A stretch of DNA of 64,000 bases from Nymphalis io (GCF_905147045.1 NC_065889.1:13955001-14019000); one strand, 5' to 3'. Counted from the first letter of the stretch, positions 1 to 12,452 are shown. Numbers and translations: made by a program. The notes: generated by a model from the sequence alone, not told the origin.

Positions 1-78
1 AAACTTTTTTTGATGATTTGCTCTAAAGTCATTAACAATTTCATTTTATGACGCATTTACTTCTTACCGAGGAGAACT

Positions 79-182
79 GGACACCAACCCGCAGTCGAGT
101 GTGGTGGAATTAGCGCAAATCTTCTCCTCAAAATAAGAACAGAGGCCTTAGCCCAGCAGTGGGACATTAACAGGCTGTTACT
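79..182 (+). repeat. SINE family B, 5'-truncated
   Basis: Only the 3' third of family B is present: the ACACCAACCCGCA block, the GGCCTTAGCCCAGCAGTGGG block and the final ACAGGCTGTTACT. The tRNA-like head is missing. Confidence 0.8.
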
Positions 183-1664
183 GGGAGTATAAAATGAAAT
201 ATAAGTGGTATTAGTATTATAATACTAGATGTGAGACATTGATTTTTATTGAAAGCTGAACTTTTGTATTTGTGCGATTTCTTTAAATTTATCACTAAAG
301 TAATATTGTGGTATACATTTGGTAAGATCCTTGTGTATATATTATTCATTTATTCTTTTGTATGGATCTAAGATCTAATAATGATGGTTAATAATGTATT
401 AAGTTTATTTATTTTTTAAATGTGCAGACATTATAGTAATAATTAAACCAAGATGACAAAATAATCAGCCCCTGCGTGATCGTGCGTGGCGTGAATCTTA
501 ACCAATAATATCATATATAAGTTTTAATGTTCATTTGCTTCCACTCGTGTTGGCAAAAAAATCTACATGATTTGGATGAAATTCTACCAAAAGTGTATCC
601 ACCAGCAAAGAAGGATGACAGATAAGAGGAGAAGAGTTAATAAAAGAAGAAAATAAAGGAATGAAATTATCACACCCATTCAAACTAAATATTTTATTAG
701 TGTTTAGAACCGAAAACTACAAAGAAGTAAAAGAGAAAATGTCAAATATACGCTGTCGTCGTCCTTAAATAATAATCATTTATTTCTATTAATATTCTGG
801 AGGATTTTGAATTTAACAAACTACCGCTAGTATAATATTTATGTATAAAATTAAATTAAGTTAAAATAAAAACTAGGAACTTTCCCTATGAGAATCCGTG
901 CTCTTAAAACTTTGTCCTATTCGTGCCTTGGAGAAAGATATCCTAATCTAATATCATGTTATTTCTTATAATATCTTTTATATTCCTAAGGTACAATTCA
1001 CACAATTTAGACACGAGATATTATGCTTCTCAACTCGTCTCAAATAGGTAGTTACATTTGTAAGACAACGTTTTGGGAATTATATCTATATTTATGGAAC
1101 CATCAATGTCAAGCATAATACGATCCGTACTGTCTTGTTTTGGGAAATTAGGATATTGTTAGGAATAAATGTTAACTTGCGTTATTAGGAAGTGAAAGCT
1201 GAGTGAGGTTAATGGTTTGTTTTGTTTTGTTTTACAAAAGATCGGTTTATGTAACAGCAACGTACACGTGCGAATGTCTTTCATTATTTTAATTAGTTCA
1301 TGTTTTTTTTGTCATTTATTTATTTTCCTGGAAAATATTTTTACTTTCCTTTCAGTGAAAGTTTCAAGACAGTAGTGTTAATTTCATTTATTTAATTATA
1401 TATTCAAAAGGAAGCGGGTAAGTCGACTACCTGATTGCAAATAGTCACCATATAAGTGGATCGTGTATACAAACATCAAACACAAAGCAAGCTAAAAGTT
1501 AGCAAGGTTATGAGTTACGAAGGTGAAATTAGTGTGAGAAAAGCAAAAGAACTTAAGCTTTTGTAGTTGAAAAACTATTGGCAATTTCGACATACTTAGT
1601 GCAATCTCAAACTAGTCCAGTTTCTCAACAGAGCACCTACGCATATAAATTTATGGTTGAATAA
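183..1664. other. AT-rich non-coding stretch
   Basis: No gene or recognisable mobile element. There is a short TTTTG-type simple run near 1213-1233. If the neuroligin 5' exons lie upstream of the window, this is intron. Confidence 0.5.
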
Positions 1665-1682
1665 GTGTGTGTGTGTGTGTGT
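1665..1682. repeat. (GT)n microsatellite
   Basis: About nine uninterrupted GT units, directly followed by a family A SINE. Confidence 0.9.
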
Positions 1683-1686
1683 ATCT

Positions 1687-1930
1687 GGGTTGGGTAGGTA
1701 CCACCCATTTATCAGATATCCTACCGCTCAATAGCAATACTTAGTATGTTTGCGTTGCGATTTGAAGTACGAGTGAGCCAGTGTAATTACACGCACAAGG
1801 TTAGTTGCGTATAAGCGTTTTTTGGTTAATATTTCTTATATCGCCAATGTTTTTGAGTGATGGTGACCATTCACCATGAGGTATATACAACCCATTTGCC
1901 CGTCCGCCTACCTATCAAATAAAAACTATT
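1687..1930 (+). repeat. SINE family A, old copy
   Basis: It starts at the GGGTAGGTACCACCC block, runs through GAGTGAGCCAGTGTAATTAC, and ends in the CCCGTCCGCCTACCTATC end followed by A residues. Many substitutions and an internal deletion mark it as old. Confidence 0.75.
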
Positions 1931-1961
1931 TTATAAAGACAAGTCAAGTGCAAGAGATCCA

Positions 1962-2029
1962 AAGTGCTTGCACGGGCGTCACATCAAACTCACGTGTTCT
2001 AACTAGAGCATTAGACTATCACAGCTCAA
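1962..2029 (-). repeat. possible eroded SINE family B head
   Basis: On the minus strand it resembles the tRNA-like head: a GCTTGCACGGGCG block, then a CTCACGTGTTCT block, and a degenerate box A region. Divergence is high. Confidence 0.35.
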
Positions 2030-4017
2030 GATTAAAAACATAATTTGAAATAAATAAAAACACTCGCGACAGCTTGTATTCGGTAAACAATATCTTATAA
2101 AGGCTTATATTTGTTAAGAAAACTACTGAGCTCTTATTGGGCGTATCTCTTCATAAATTTTAGAGAAATTCGTAATATTATATTTCAAAGATGCGCCTCG
2201 CTATGGAACACGTAGTACGAGTTGATAAAGTAAAATATCTTATTTCTCTGACCAGTTCCCAAGACGACAACCAGCTGACATTGTACATAGATATATACAT
2301 TTACTTTTTTATTTAATAAATATAATTGGATTCTTTGAAGATGTGTCGTTATTTCTGATTCAGTTAGATAAAAGTATTAAAGAGAATTATTATTGTTACC
2401 ATTTTGTTTGCTACTAATCCTTTTAATGGTCCCAGCTTTGAGGTTTCTTTTGGTTTTGTTTTGATCCAATATCTTTACCGTAGTATAATAAAGTAACTGC
2501 TTATTCTTAGTAGTAGGTAAAATGTTATATTCATTTCGCTTTATTTCTACTGCATAATTTATGAACACATAGTATTAGAAATTTAATTAGTCTGTTCTAA
2601 AAGCGATGAAACATTGAAAACAAATTATAAACTAGAAATAGAAGCACTCGTTGATAGTGATAATTGTATTGTGAATATGCATTTCGTAATTATCGCCTGT
2701 CTGCTATTTCGTATTATCTAGTTTAACGATTTTATGAATAATTCTCTTTTTTTTTGTTCTTTTACTTTTAGTATTTTATATTTAATATTAGAGCAAAAAA
2801 ACTGACTATTTTCTAATTGATAAAATTTGTATGTATCCATTGTTTCCAGATTCGGTCCTTAAGTTCTTAAGTCAATAGTGTCTTAAGCTAATTTTATAAA
2901 GCTGTATTTTTTTTTGTTGGAACGCATTAATTTTAGGATTTATTAGGCAAATTCGATAAAATATTCTCGGGACATTTTATATACCAACATGCTTGTTACC
3001 TATTACCCTTAACAGGGGTTGATGAAACCTAGTGTCACAGTCTTTTACTATTCTTCTGAGAGAGCGCACAGGATGGCTTAATACGTACTATGCTCAGTGT
3101 GATGTCACACCCCTACGTCATCAAATTTCCACCAACTTGCACGAAACTTTTCAATACCTCATTACTCATGTCAGTCAACGTGTTATTTATCCTGATCGTG
3201 GATTACATCATTTCTTACTATCGGGTATGATTGCCATAGTACATACAAAAAAAATGCAGTCTGTAAAGTACTCATCAAGTATATTAGGTATCATGAGCAT
3301 ATTGTTGTATATAGAAGGCTTATACAATTTAAATCCAACGCACGCCAAACCACGGGGCACAGCTATCGATACATAATATAAGATTGCTTTAAGAACTTAA
3401 CAAAACATAATTATTGTTAGAGTTATTTCATAATAATTAAGTATGTACAAACTTTTTAACAATGATAACAGGAATGCTTGTTATTTAGAACTCTTTAAAG
3501 TAGTAACGCGTTGAGTTTCAAATTGGCTTTCTATTTTCAAGAAACGAAAACGTTTTCATCGAAGCAATGAATATTAACTACGTCTCGTTATAATTTGCAG
3601 AAAGTTGCCAAAACAATTTACGTACAAATTTTGTATTTATTTCAAAGCAATTAATCGAATATTTCCATTCCTCATTCCTTGATAACTTAGTTAACAAATC
3701 ACGGTATTGGTTATGATTTATAGAAATTTTAATTTAACTCGAAAAATAGTTTTCACGATTGTAATTAATTTGGTTTTGTGTTCCATGTTATAAGAATTAT
3801 AATAACTGCATTTACAGAATGAAAAAAATATATTTGAAAAGATCATAACATCGTCTATTAGGTTTGAACAGTAATAGTAATATTTGAATAGTAACTATAC
3901 AAATAAATAATAATGTAATTTAAATATAAAATTGTTATCTAGGATATTCTCATGGAATTGTATAATGACTACACGAGACTAGACTTTAGTTGACATGACC
4001 GAATAAAGTAAACTAAC
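2030..4017. other. AT-rich non-coding stretch with one unassigned ORF
   Basis: No splice-linked coding exon was recognised. A 114-codon open frame at 3032-3376 (+) has no family motif that I know and is within the length expected by chance in a window this size. Poly-T runs occur near 2749 and 2909. Confidence 0.4.
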
Positions 4018-4103
4018 AATCTGTAAATGTCCACTGATGGGCTAAGATCCTTTCCTTTTGGTAGAAGGTTACAGACTCCACCACGGTGCTCCAATGCAGA
4101 TTT
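4018..4103 (-). repeat. SINE family B fragment
   Basis: The 3' part of family B in reverse: CTGTAAATGTCC, GGGCTAAG, then CCACCACGGTGCTCCAATGC. The head is absent. Confidence 0.7.
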
Positions 4104-4913
4104 GTAAATATATCATATGTCTTAAAAATTCAATACCAAATACAAACCAATCAAATTACATAAATTCATGACAAATAATGTATAATAATATTTGATCATC
4201 AAATTATGTTATATCTCAATTTATTTTCAATTTAACAAAATATATTTAATGATCATACATACGATTTCATATTTTTATCATTTTCGACTTTGGAATCTCA
4301 AAGTTTTGACTACAAAGCGATTCCCGCATTCGCCTGATAAATATTAGATCTGAATAGAGCGTTTATAAAGTTCCCAGATATAGTCTGGAAGGCCTCGAGC
4401 TATCTTTGAATTCGATATTACTTGGAAATGTAATTAAAGGGTTCGATGGATTTTTTTGTCTTAAAATTATTTTTTTTATTTTTGAATTATTTATTAGCCC
4501 TGGCCCAATATTTATTTTGTAACTTTTTTTGTACTCTACGTTGGCACTCTGACATATGGGTTACCTGATACGTAGAAATAATATGCTCACATTTTTTTCT
4601 ACATATGCATATATTTTCATGCTGCAGTTTACAAAGTACTTTGTCGCGATATTATGGTTGTAAAGAATTCGATTCGCCCCCTGGCATCCTTTTGTTGACA
4701 TCAAGAGCGAACTTATACCAAAATGTTGCATAGCTCTGTTCATATTCCAGGAATCGTGGTTTTAAACAATGCAGAGTATTTTGTTAAACATTGTTATACC
4801 AACATACATAAAGAAACATAATCTTGAGAGTGCTATAATGGTTGAGTAATTTTAGAACATAACACAAGACAGCACAAGCAAGAACGAAATAATAAATGTT
4901 ATTAAAGGCATTT
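4104..4913. other. AT-rich non-coding stretch
   Basis: Nothing recognisable apart from A/T runs. Short open frames here look random. Confidence 0.4.
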
Positions 4914-5208
4914 TCGCTGGATGGTAGGGCTTTGGGTAAGCCCTTCTGGCTTGTACTACCAACTCTACATATATTCTACTACTAAATAGCAATATTTAGT
5001 ATAGTTGTGTTCCGTTTTACAGTGAGTGAAGCAGTGTAATTACAGGCACAAGGGTCATATCATCTTAGTTCCCAAAGTTGGTGGCGCATTGGCGATGTAA
5101 GCGATGGTTAACATTAATTACAATACCAACGTCTATGGGTGTTGGTGACCACTTACCATCAGGTGGCCCATATGCTCGTCCGCCTACCTTTAATATGAAT
5201 AAAAAACA
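4914..5208 (+). repeat. SINE family A, near full length
   Basis: It has the standard 5' start (GGTAGGGCTTTG), the central GAGTGAAGCAGTGTAATTAC block, GTTGGTGGCGCATTGGCGAT, and the 3' block GACCACTTACCATCAGGTGG, ending in CGTCCGCCTACC and an A-rich tail. Confidence 0.85.
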
Positions 5209-6304
5209 TAGGAATCGTACATATACCCGCATTGAAATATCGTTATTGTTTGTGTAATAAGCTTTTGCCGTTTGCTTGGAAGGAAGTTATTACCTTATTC
5301 AAGAAGGCTCTTAAGGCACAATTAAATCATTTTACAAGACCACATAAACTTAAAGCCGTAGAAGCTTCGGTTCGGAATATAGTTTCTAACGAGAATATTC
5401 AACGTAACAATCAGTTGGTACTTAATTTAATTAATAATTATAATATATTCATTAGACTACTACTGGTTTTTATATTAATGTATTTTTTTACGTAATATGT
5501 CATTTATTCAAATCATAGCGTTCACTTTTTTTTCTTATCAGTTCCGTCAAACACTAAAAAGTATTTATACAATTATTTCTTCTAGCGTTTCGACTGAATA
5601 ATGCTATAAATAAAAATATAATATCGTATTTTATGCCTCGATGTTTATAAAACAACATACAAGGTTTTTATTATGAAATCTCTTGTCAACTGAGCGAAAC
5701 ATGTTAAATGTTTATTGCAGTGACATATAGTGTGCGCGCTTTGAGCCGCATTTAAATGCAATTACTTTGACGTGACAAAAATAACATAGACAAAGTTTGA
5801 TTAAAGGATTTCACATTGAAATGAGCAATGAAAACAAATACAAGGTTTAGTAAATTAAATATTATTGAAATCGTTTCCAAAAAGCGCCAATTTCCCGGCT
5901 CTCCGACTAGGCCTAGGTATCTATTTATAAATTATATAAAACTTTAAAAATATTAGTCTAGTTACGAGTCCTAACTTTTCTCAATTTAATTTAATAAAAA
6001 TAAAAAAACAAGGAAAAGGTGACGAAAGACATTTCTATCTAATAACTGAATTTAGTATTTATTGGTAAGCTGTTATCTTGAATTATGTAAAAATTCTAAA
6101 CAAATTACAAAGTAATAAATACTTTATGTCACCGAGAAATCTTTTCATAATGGAAAAGGATTTCCGTAGAACTCATTATGCCGCTGTTAGACTACTGTTG
6201 TTATGTTAATTTGTCTAAGCGTAACGCTTTTACAATGATTTAAAATGACAACAGTGAGTGAAGCTCTCTTTAAAGCTGAATTAACTTCTTTATTTATGCA
6301 TATT
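5209..6304. other. AT-rich non-coding stretch
   Basis: No exon or known element seen. An 87-codon frame at 5232-5495 begins at the edge of the preceding SINE tail and shows no recognisable motif. Confidence 0.4.
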
Positions 6305-6491
6305 TGATGGTAGAGCTTTGTGCAAGCTCGTCTCGGTAGGTACCACCCACTCATCAGACATTCTACCGCAAAACAGCAGTACTTGGTATTGTTGTGTTCC
6401 GGTTTGAAGGTGAGTGAGCCAGTGTAATTACAGGCACAAGGGACATAAAATCTTAGTTCCCAAGGTTGGTGGCGTATTGGTGATGTAAGCG
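6305..6491 (+). repeat. SINE family A, 3'-deleted arm of an inverted pair
   Basis: It matches the 5' two thirds of family A, from GATGGTAGAGCTTTGTGCAAG to TGATGTAAGCG, then breaks off. A second copy in the opposite orientation begins about 34 bases later. Confidence 0.85.
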
Positions 6492-6524
6492 AACACAACA
6501 ATAACAATATATATAACAATAACT

Positions 6525-6630
6525 AATGGTAATTGGTCACCACAACCATAGACATTGGTGCCGTATGAAATTAAAACCATTTCTCATAAATGCGCCACCA
6601 TATTTGGGAACTAAGATGTTATGTCTCTAT
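6525..6630 (-). repeat. SINE family A, inverted partner fragment
   Basis: Read on +, it runs AATTGGTCACCAC, CATAGACATTGG, ATGCGCCACCA, TTGGGAACTAAGATGTTATG, which is family A in reverse. The last part is complementary to the preceding copy. Confidence 0.75.
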
Positions 6631-6927
6631 TATTTCCCTTTACACCTTTTCAACTGGATCACAACAATTATACAAATTATCTTTTTTTGGATACACATAT
6701 ATATAAAGAAATATATAAGCATATATAGTAGATATATCTGGAAAATTATTATAACCGAACGTTTTCACTGTCTTCAAGTACCCGCGTGTATTGTAAGTGG
6801 TGCGTTAGTCACGTTTCGTCTCGTCTTTAGTGTTGAATATAATATTTCCGAGTGTTGTTGTTATGTCGTATGTGAAAGAATACGAAATAAATATAAGGGT
6901 ATAATACGAAAATCTTCGTATTTTATA

Positions 6928-7006
6928 CCGACGACAGCTAAGACGCGTTGGGAATACTGGTGAAAAGAGCACAAATTATGACTATCAAGGAGGTTCTTGA
7001 TTATTA
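6928..7006 (+). repeat. 79-bp segment shared with 59267-59345
   Basis: It aligns without gaps to the segment at 59267-59345, for example GAGCACAAATT / GGAGCACAAATG and CAAGGAGGTTCTTGATTA / AAAGGAGATTCTGGATCA. In the same frame both copies give similar peptides containing AQxxTIKE(V/I)LD. The frame is open here from 6948 to 7187. I do not recognise the parent element or gene. Confidence 0.6.
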
Positions 7007-7030
7007 CCTAAAATGGCGATCTATATTATT

Positions 7031-7719
7031 CCCATTAGACAGACTAGCTGAGTACCACCAGACCAGACCGGCTAAGGAATCCAGAACCGAACGAAGACAA
7101 ATAATACTCCTTCAATGTCGGTTAGAGAAGAAGTCATCTGGACTCTATTTATTTGCATATGAATACAAAATTTTCATAAATTCATAACTAAAACTTAGAT
7201 TGAGATGCTTTCTAATAAAACATTCAGATATTTTAACCAAAACATAAATTGAATATATAATGCTCCAAAGGCACGGAAAAGATGTCCGTGGATATAATAC
7301 AATAAATTAATTTGAAAAAAAATTATGTAGTAGGATTGCAGAACTGTTCCCACCGGTTGGATACGTATATTATTTGACTTTTATAAACCATTTTCAATTC
7401 GTTCTTAATTATTTTACTACGAAACTATAATACATAATATTTCAAAGAGTGTATATGAAAATATTATTAGCAATGCTAACATTTCTATTTTCCTCTCCAA
7501 CGAAGCATTGAGATTGTACAAGGGTTGTTTAGCGACTGCGCAGTGGAGCTATGGTTATGACTCTTACAATATTTGTTATTATGCTTGGATAGTTCAACAA
7601 AGCTAATGTTAAACTATGTGGTCTAAACCTCCCTTAAAACAATTTAAATTTTAGCTTAGTATTCGTATATTCGTACTAGTATTTAAATGTTTTTCTTTTT
7701 CTTAAATCGATAAGGCTTG
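7031..7719. other. AT-rich non-coding stretch
   Basis: The frame of the shared 79-bp segment stays open to 7187, after which the sequence is AT-rich with nothing recognised. Confidence 0.4.
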
Positions 7720-7775
7720 CAAATGGTAAATGGTCATCATCCATAGATATTGGCGATGTAGGATATATTAATCAT
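7720..7775 (-). repeat. SINE family A short fragment
   Basis: It resembles the family A 3' region in reverse (AAATGGTCATCATCCATAGATATTGGCGATG). Short and diverged. Confidence 0.5.
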
Positions 7776-8350
7776 TCCTCACGTCGTCTAATAATAAAGT
7801 CACAACCTTGGATTGCACACAATAATAGCTGAAAGAGTCAGGATAGACCTGCAACAATTTCATCGCTAGGCATCACGTGACCTCGTTTAGACAATCATAA
7901 TATTTGTAATAAATCTGGAGTTTTTAGGATTGGATCTTTTCGAATTTATTACCTTTAAAAAAACATTTACTGAGGATAGTTGTAACCTATATATGTACAC
8001 GCTACGATCCTAAATAGTGGAGAAATAACCATAAATAAGTACAATTCATAGCAATCTGCATCTTATATATATAATATAATCTTTGTTAAATAAAGTATTT
8101 TGAGTTGATTTTGATTTGACGGTTATATACATTTTATATCGTAAAACTTTTTAATATTATTAATATTTTTAAGGTTATCAAAAACTGTATTGCAACTTAT
8201 TTAATAGTTGAATTGTCAATATCAATCCCATGATGTAATAAAACACCGTGGATATCTCAGCGTTTAAAAATTGTATTTGTTTGAACCCAGGACCTCGAGA
8301 TATGTAGCTTAAAGAGCTAGACACTAGATAACAAGCGACTTCATTATACC

Positions 8351-8352
<2 letters not shown>
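7776..8352. other. AT-rich non-coding stretch
   Basis: Nothing recognised. A degenerate ACCCAGGACCTC motif near 8285 might be the relic of a tRNA-like box B. Confidence 0.4.

Positions 8353-8398
<46 letters not shown>
8353..8398. repeat. (TA)n microsatellite
   Basis: About 23 uninterrupted TA units. Confidence 0.95.
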
Positions 8399-8402
<4 letters not shown>

Positions 8403-8578
8403 CGGTGTAAGTGACTGTTGTTTGTCTGCCTTCCTTTCGTATCTCTAAGTCTCCACCGATCTTTGTGTAATTAGGATAGCTTCGTATATGAATATATTTC
8501 GTCTTAGTTAAGTTCAAATAGAACTTGAGCTATTTTGAAGAAGAAAATATATTTTATTGTCTTTTTATTGCTACCCGT

Positions 8579-8650
8579 TCCGATTTTGGACGAATATTTT
8601 TTCTTATCTCGACATATTTATTGACTCCGATTTCGGACGATTTTTTTTCT
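8579..8650. repeat. pair of 25-26 bp direct repeats
   Basis: TCCGATTTTGGACGAATA followed by a T-rich run at 8579-8604 recurs as TCCGATTTCGGACGA with a T-rich run at 8626-8650, offset by 47 bases. Confidence 0.7.
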
Positions 8651-9017
8651 AGATCAATATAAGATAAGTCAATACCATACCTACAACTAAGGACCATCTG
8701 TTGACTACAAGTAAAAAAATTATTTCATCAAAAATAAGCCGCTTAGAACAAGAATTACAAACAAGCACGTTGGAATGTTATACACGAGAACAAAGATTGT
8801 CAGAAATCAATATCCTTAAAATATGAAAGTGATCGACTTACTAATTAGTCACACTTTGTAAGGGAAAAAAGTACAAGTGACAAGTTTTGAGGAGCAGTTA
8901 AAGTTGTGTTGTAATATTCAGTTCTGTTCTATTAAATATTTCGATGTTATATCTCAGATCAATAGAATTACTTAACAAATCGGTTGTAGATTTTAGACAA
9001 TCAATAAGCAAATTTTA
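8651..9017. other. AT-rich non-coding stretch
   Basis: No recognisable feature. Confidence 0.4.
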
Positions 9018-9298
9018 AGGCCGAGATAGCGCACCTAAATCACTTGAATCTTAGCCGTTGATTATGGGTTCAACTAACTTCAAATACCACTCAATTTGCA
9101 TGTGCTTAATTTGTATTAATGATTTATCTCGTGCACAGTTGAAGGGATACATCGTAAAGAAACCTGAATGTATCATTTGAAAATCTACCACGTGTGTTAC
9201 CACCAACCCGCATTGGAGCAGAGTGATGGAATCAGCTTCAAACCTTCACCGCAAAACGTAGTGGAAGCCTTAGCCCAGCTATGGGACATTTACATTTG
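9018..9298 (+). repeat. SINE family B, nearly full length, old
   Basis: The head GGCCGAGATAGCGCACC is followed by a degenerate box B, then the ATTTGCATGTGCTTAATTTG block, CACCAACCCGCATTGGAGCAG and GCCTTAGCCCAGC. The terminal TTAC tail is lost. Confidence 0.8.
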
Positions 9299-9617
9299 CA
9301 TTTATATTTCTTTGAGCCATTTTTTTGTATTCGAATATTCTTATAGTGAGTGAGCAATCAAATCGAGGTCGCTTTTGCTTCACTTCACATGTGTTACTTT
9401 ACATAAACATTTCTAGATCTTACATAACCGTTTTCTTACCCGAACTTTGTTATTTCTTAGGCTGTGGAGATTTTATTTTCAAATTCACATTATATTGCTT
9501 ATATGTATAATACTTTAGATAATTATAATAGTGATATTATTAATGCGAAAATAACTCCGTTTTTTTGCTACGTTTTCACAACTAAACCACTGAACTCATT
9601 TTGACGCTGTACCTTAC
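9299..9617. other. AT-rich non-coding stretch
   Basis: Two overlapping 61-codon frames here are continuations of the SINE sequence, with no motif. Confidence 0.4.
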
Positions 9618-9865
9618 TTAACTGCCTCTTTGATCTAGTGTGAGGTCCTGGGTTTTTTGTCAGAAAATCCTTAGTAGAATCCCGGAGTCTGGAAGTGTGT
9701 CGGATTGCCGTCCCATCAGATTATGAGAATTAGTGTATAGAGAGTGCACCTGTGTTTGCGCACACACTTGGGCACTATAATATGTCCTGTGAAGTCGGCC
9801 AATCTCTCTTGATATGGGCCACCGTGGCCGAAATCGGTCTGGAGGACATTATTATTGCTTAAAAA
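9618..9865 (+). repeat. tRNA-derived SINE-like family C
   Basis: The head CTGCCTCTTTGATCTAG (box A-like) and GAGGTCCTGGGTT (start of box B) are present with the segment between them shortened. The body has GTGTCGGATTGCCGTCCCATC and GATTATGAGAATTA, and the end is GGCCGAAATCGGTCTGGAGG. Confidence 0.7.
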
Positions 9866-10220
9866 TGTAAATTGATAAGATTTGTAGCCTCAGTAGCTCA
9901 TTAATATTCGAAACGACGTGGAAGAAATGAGTCATTTAGTCCAGATTTTTTATTTTGGTTAAAATAATAAACATATTAATGTTACTGCTAGAAGTACAGA
10001 ACTCAGTAGTGATGTTTCTTTTGCGTGCAATAATACTGACTCGTTCATCCTTTTAACTGAAATACAATAATAATAAATAGTGCTGCTAGGTAATAAAATA
10101 AATAATGATATACACTTGTTCAGTCACACTTAGAAGGTAGAATAAGTAATAACTGGATAGTATATACTTAGACGTACCTGCACAAAGCTTTTCTGTTATG
10201 TTGTAAATATATAATAATAA
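9866..10220. other. AT-rich non-coding stretch
   Basis: Contains small (AAT)n-like runs near 10067 and 10212; nothing else recognised. Confidence 0.4.
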
Positions 10221-10352
10221 TAATATCCTGGGACATTTTTCACACACGGTCATCTGATCCCAAATTAAGCTTGTACAGAGCTTGTACTATGGAAACCAGA
10301 CAACGGATATACTATTTTTCTTTTGTAAATACATACTTATATAGATTATACA
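10221..10352 (-). repeat. SINE family D, 5'-truncated
   Basis: Reverse of the 3' half of family D: AATATCCTGGGACATTTTTC, GGTCATCTGATCCCAAAT, ACCAGACAAC and TTTGTAAATACATACTTATA. The tRNA-like head is missing. Confidence 0.8.
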
Positions 10353-10870
10353 TAATATATATGTGTATTTATGGGTCGGTGTCTTTTGTGAGGTAGGTGA
10401 CCATTTTGACAAATGTGCGTTGATAATGATTAATCAATTTTTGGGTGTACATCAAACAGGAAAAGGTATTGTTTTCATTAGGCTCTAATAAGAAGATTAT
10501 AATATTGTGTATACTTTGATACATATAGGTGCTGAAGATTTTGATAGTCGAGTTTTGCAATATGTTTGCCAAATTACATTTCATTACAAATAATAGAGCT
10601 AGTTATAAATGATTTGAAGTCAATATCATATTTTTTTAGCACTTACAGGAAAAATAAAATGTGTATATGTGTATTTTTTTGTGAATTTTCTTTCTTACTT
10701 TCTACATGTTATTATATTATGATATTGAAGGTTCAATAACATATTTTCATATATTCATAAGGTTAAATTTATTTTTCTTATTTAACGAAGCAATAAAAGT
10801 ACTCGACAAAAAATCAATACCCCTTTCAAGTACTCTTATATACAGACAAAGAAATCATGTCCAGAAACTT
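10353..10870. other. AT-rich non-coding stretch
   Basis: Short open frames on both strands have no motifs. Nothing else recognised. Confidence 0.4.
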
Positions 10871-10960
10871 ACCAATGCCAATGTCTAAGGGCGTAGGTGA
10901 CCACTTACCATCAGGTGGTCCATATGTACGTCCGCCTTTCTTCATTAAAACAAAAAAAAA
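10871..10960 (+). repeat. SINE family A, 3' end only
   Basis: Only the last ~90 bases remain: CCAATGCCAATGTCTAAGGG, GTGACCACTTACCATCAGGT, CGTCCGCC and a poly-A tail. Confidence 0.85.
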
Positions 10961-11574
10961 AACAATAAATGACAAAGTAGTTCTCTATGCTATGTTGTAT
11001 TTTGATCTGTGAATTCTTTATAATGACAAAGAGATTAAATTATCAAAGCTTTAAACATAATAACAACTATTTATTTGAAGTAAATTGCTTTTTTGTAATT
11101 AAGTAAAGAAATTTGGCCTCTTTAAGGTATTCCCTATTTTACAAAGTAAATTATATTTATATGAATGTCTTATACTAGATAACGAGAACAAAAACCTTAC
11201 TTCTGTAATATAAACTTACATATTATTAGTAATTTCGTTTTTTAAATACAGGCATTTAAAGAATTAAACTTCTTAGAAATATTTGAGAGGAAATCCTTTA
11301 AATAAATCGTTGAAAGATTAGACGAACAATAACCGAAGCTTGCATAATTAATGCTAAATGAAAACAGTTTTGAATGAAATAAGGATAATAAGATCGTTAA
11401 ATAAATTGAACTGCTACAAAAAGTAATTAATTGCAAAGGTACTTTTCTAAAGAAATATTTGGCAATATTTCAGTTTTTATTAATGAACAAAGCATATACT
11501 GCACAAGATTACATAGTTGATTAAAATGTTTAAGAGTTAGTATTTGTTAATTTTTATACAGGATACATATGTTT
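10961..11574. other. AT-rich non-coding stretch
   Basis: No exon or element recognised. Confidence 0.4.
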
Positions 11575-11812
11575 AACAAGCTCGTCTAAGTAGATACCAC
11601 TCACTCTACCGCTAAGCAGCAATACTTAGTCTTCTCGTGTTCCAGTTTGAAGGGTGAGTGAGCTAGTGTAACTACAGACACAAGAGCTGTAACATCTTAG
11701 TTATCAAGGCTGGTGGCGCAATCGCAGTGAATGAAATTGTTTATATATTTCTTACAGCGCCAATGCCTGTCGGCGATGGTAATTGCCCGAGCGCCATTCA
11801 TAAAAAAAAAAC
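11575..11812 (+). repeat. SINE family A, 5'-truncated
   Basis: It starts at AACAAGCTCGTCTAAGTAG and runs through GGGTGAGTGAGCTAGTGTAA and TGGTGGCGCAAT to a rearranged 3' end with a run of ten A residues. Confidence 0.8.
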
Positions 11813-12305
11813 ATTTCAAAAAATAAACATTGTATGTTATGATTATTGCATGTATGTGCCATGAAAAATTTATCGGTAGACTCAAAGTGCTCGTGGAAAC
11901 TATATTTTCATTTTGATATTGTTTAGAAAATCAAAAACTTTCGTTTTCTATTTCACATATCAAAATAACGTAAGTTTAACTGAAAAATAATACACAGCGT
12001 AATACACGTGTACTAAGTATCCCTTTTATATAACCGCCTGGAACGTGGACACGATTCAAGACATCTGTTACACTTTTTGTTGACATCTTTAAGTAATTAC
12101 ATAAACTTTTATCATCATCACTTTTTAACACAGCCAAAGATATATAAGTATAAACGATAAGTATAAAACGACGAGTTAAAGTTAAAAAGTATGAATTAAT
12201 GTAATTATTTCGAGAAATGTTCTCCTAAAATATGTCTTGACTTTTTTAATCGATGATACAATGATAATTAAATTAAATATGTATTTAGTGATAAGGTATT
12301 TCTAT
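11813..12305. other. AT-rich non-coding stretch
   Basis: No feature recognised. Confidence 0.4.
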
Positions 12306-12350
12306 AGGACGATTGATTATAAGCTCCAGTGGCTAATAATCAATCGTCCT
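12306..12350. repeat. perfect 15-bp inverted repeat (hairpin)
   Basis: The arms AGGACGATTGATTAT (12306-12320) and its exact reverse complement (12336-12350) flank a 15-base loop. It abuts an old family B fragment, so it may be the junction of a rearranged insertion. Confidence 0.85.
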
Positions 12351-12353
12351 TTC

Positions 12354-12452
12354 AGCAAAGGCCCTTTTTAAAGAAAAGACTTGAAGATTATTCCACAACG
12401 CTATTCCTATACGCGTTGATAGATACACCTCGGCTAGTGTCCAGAATTTCAT
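12354..12452 (-). repeat. SINE family B, old fragment
   Basis: Degenerate reverse match to the family B body: ATTATTCCACAACGCTATTC, ACGCGTTGATAGATACACC, CCAGAATTTCAT. Confidence 0.55.

Noticed and set aside
3032..3376. 114-codon + frame as a gene
   Set aside because: No recognisable motif, no splice context, and within the length expected by chance for a 64-kb six-frame scan.
6187..6519. 110-codon minus frame
   Set aside because: It is a reading frame through a family A SINE; similar frames occur in other copies (26586-26893, 48975-49184).
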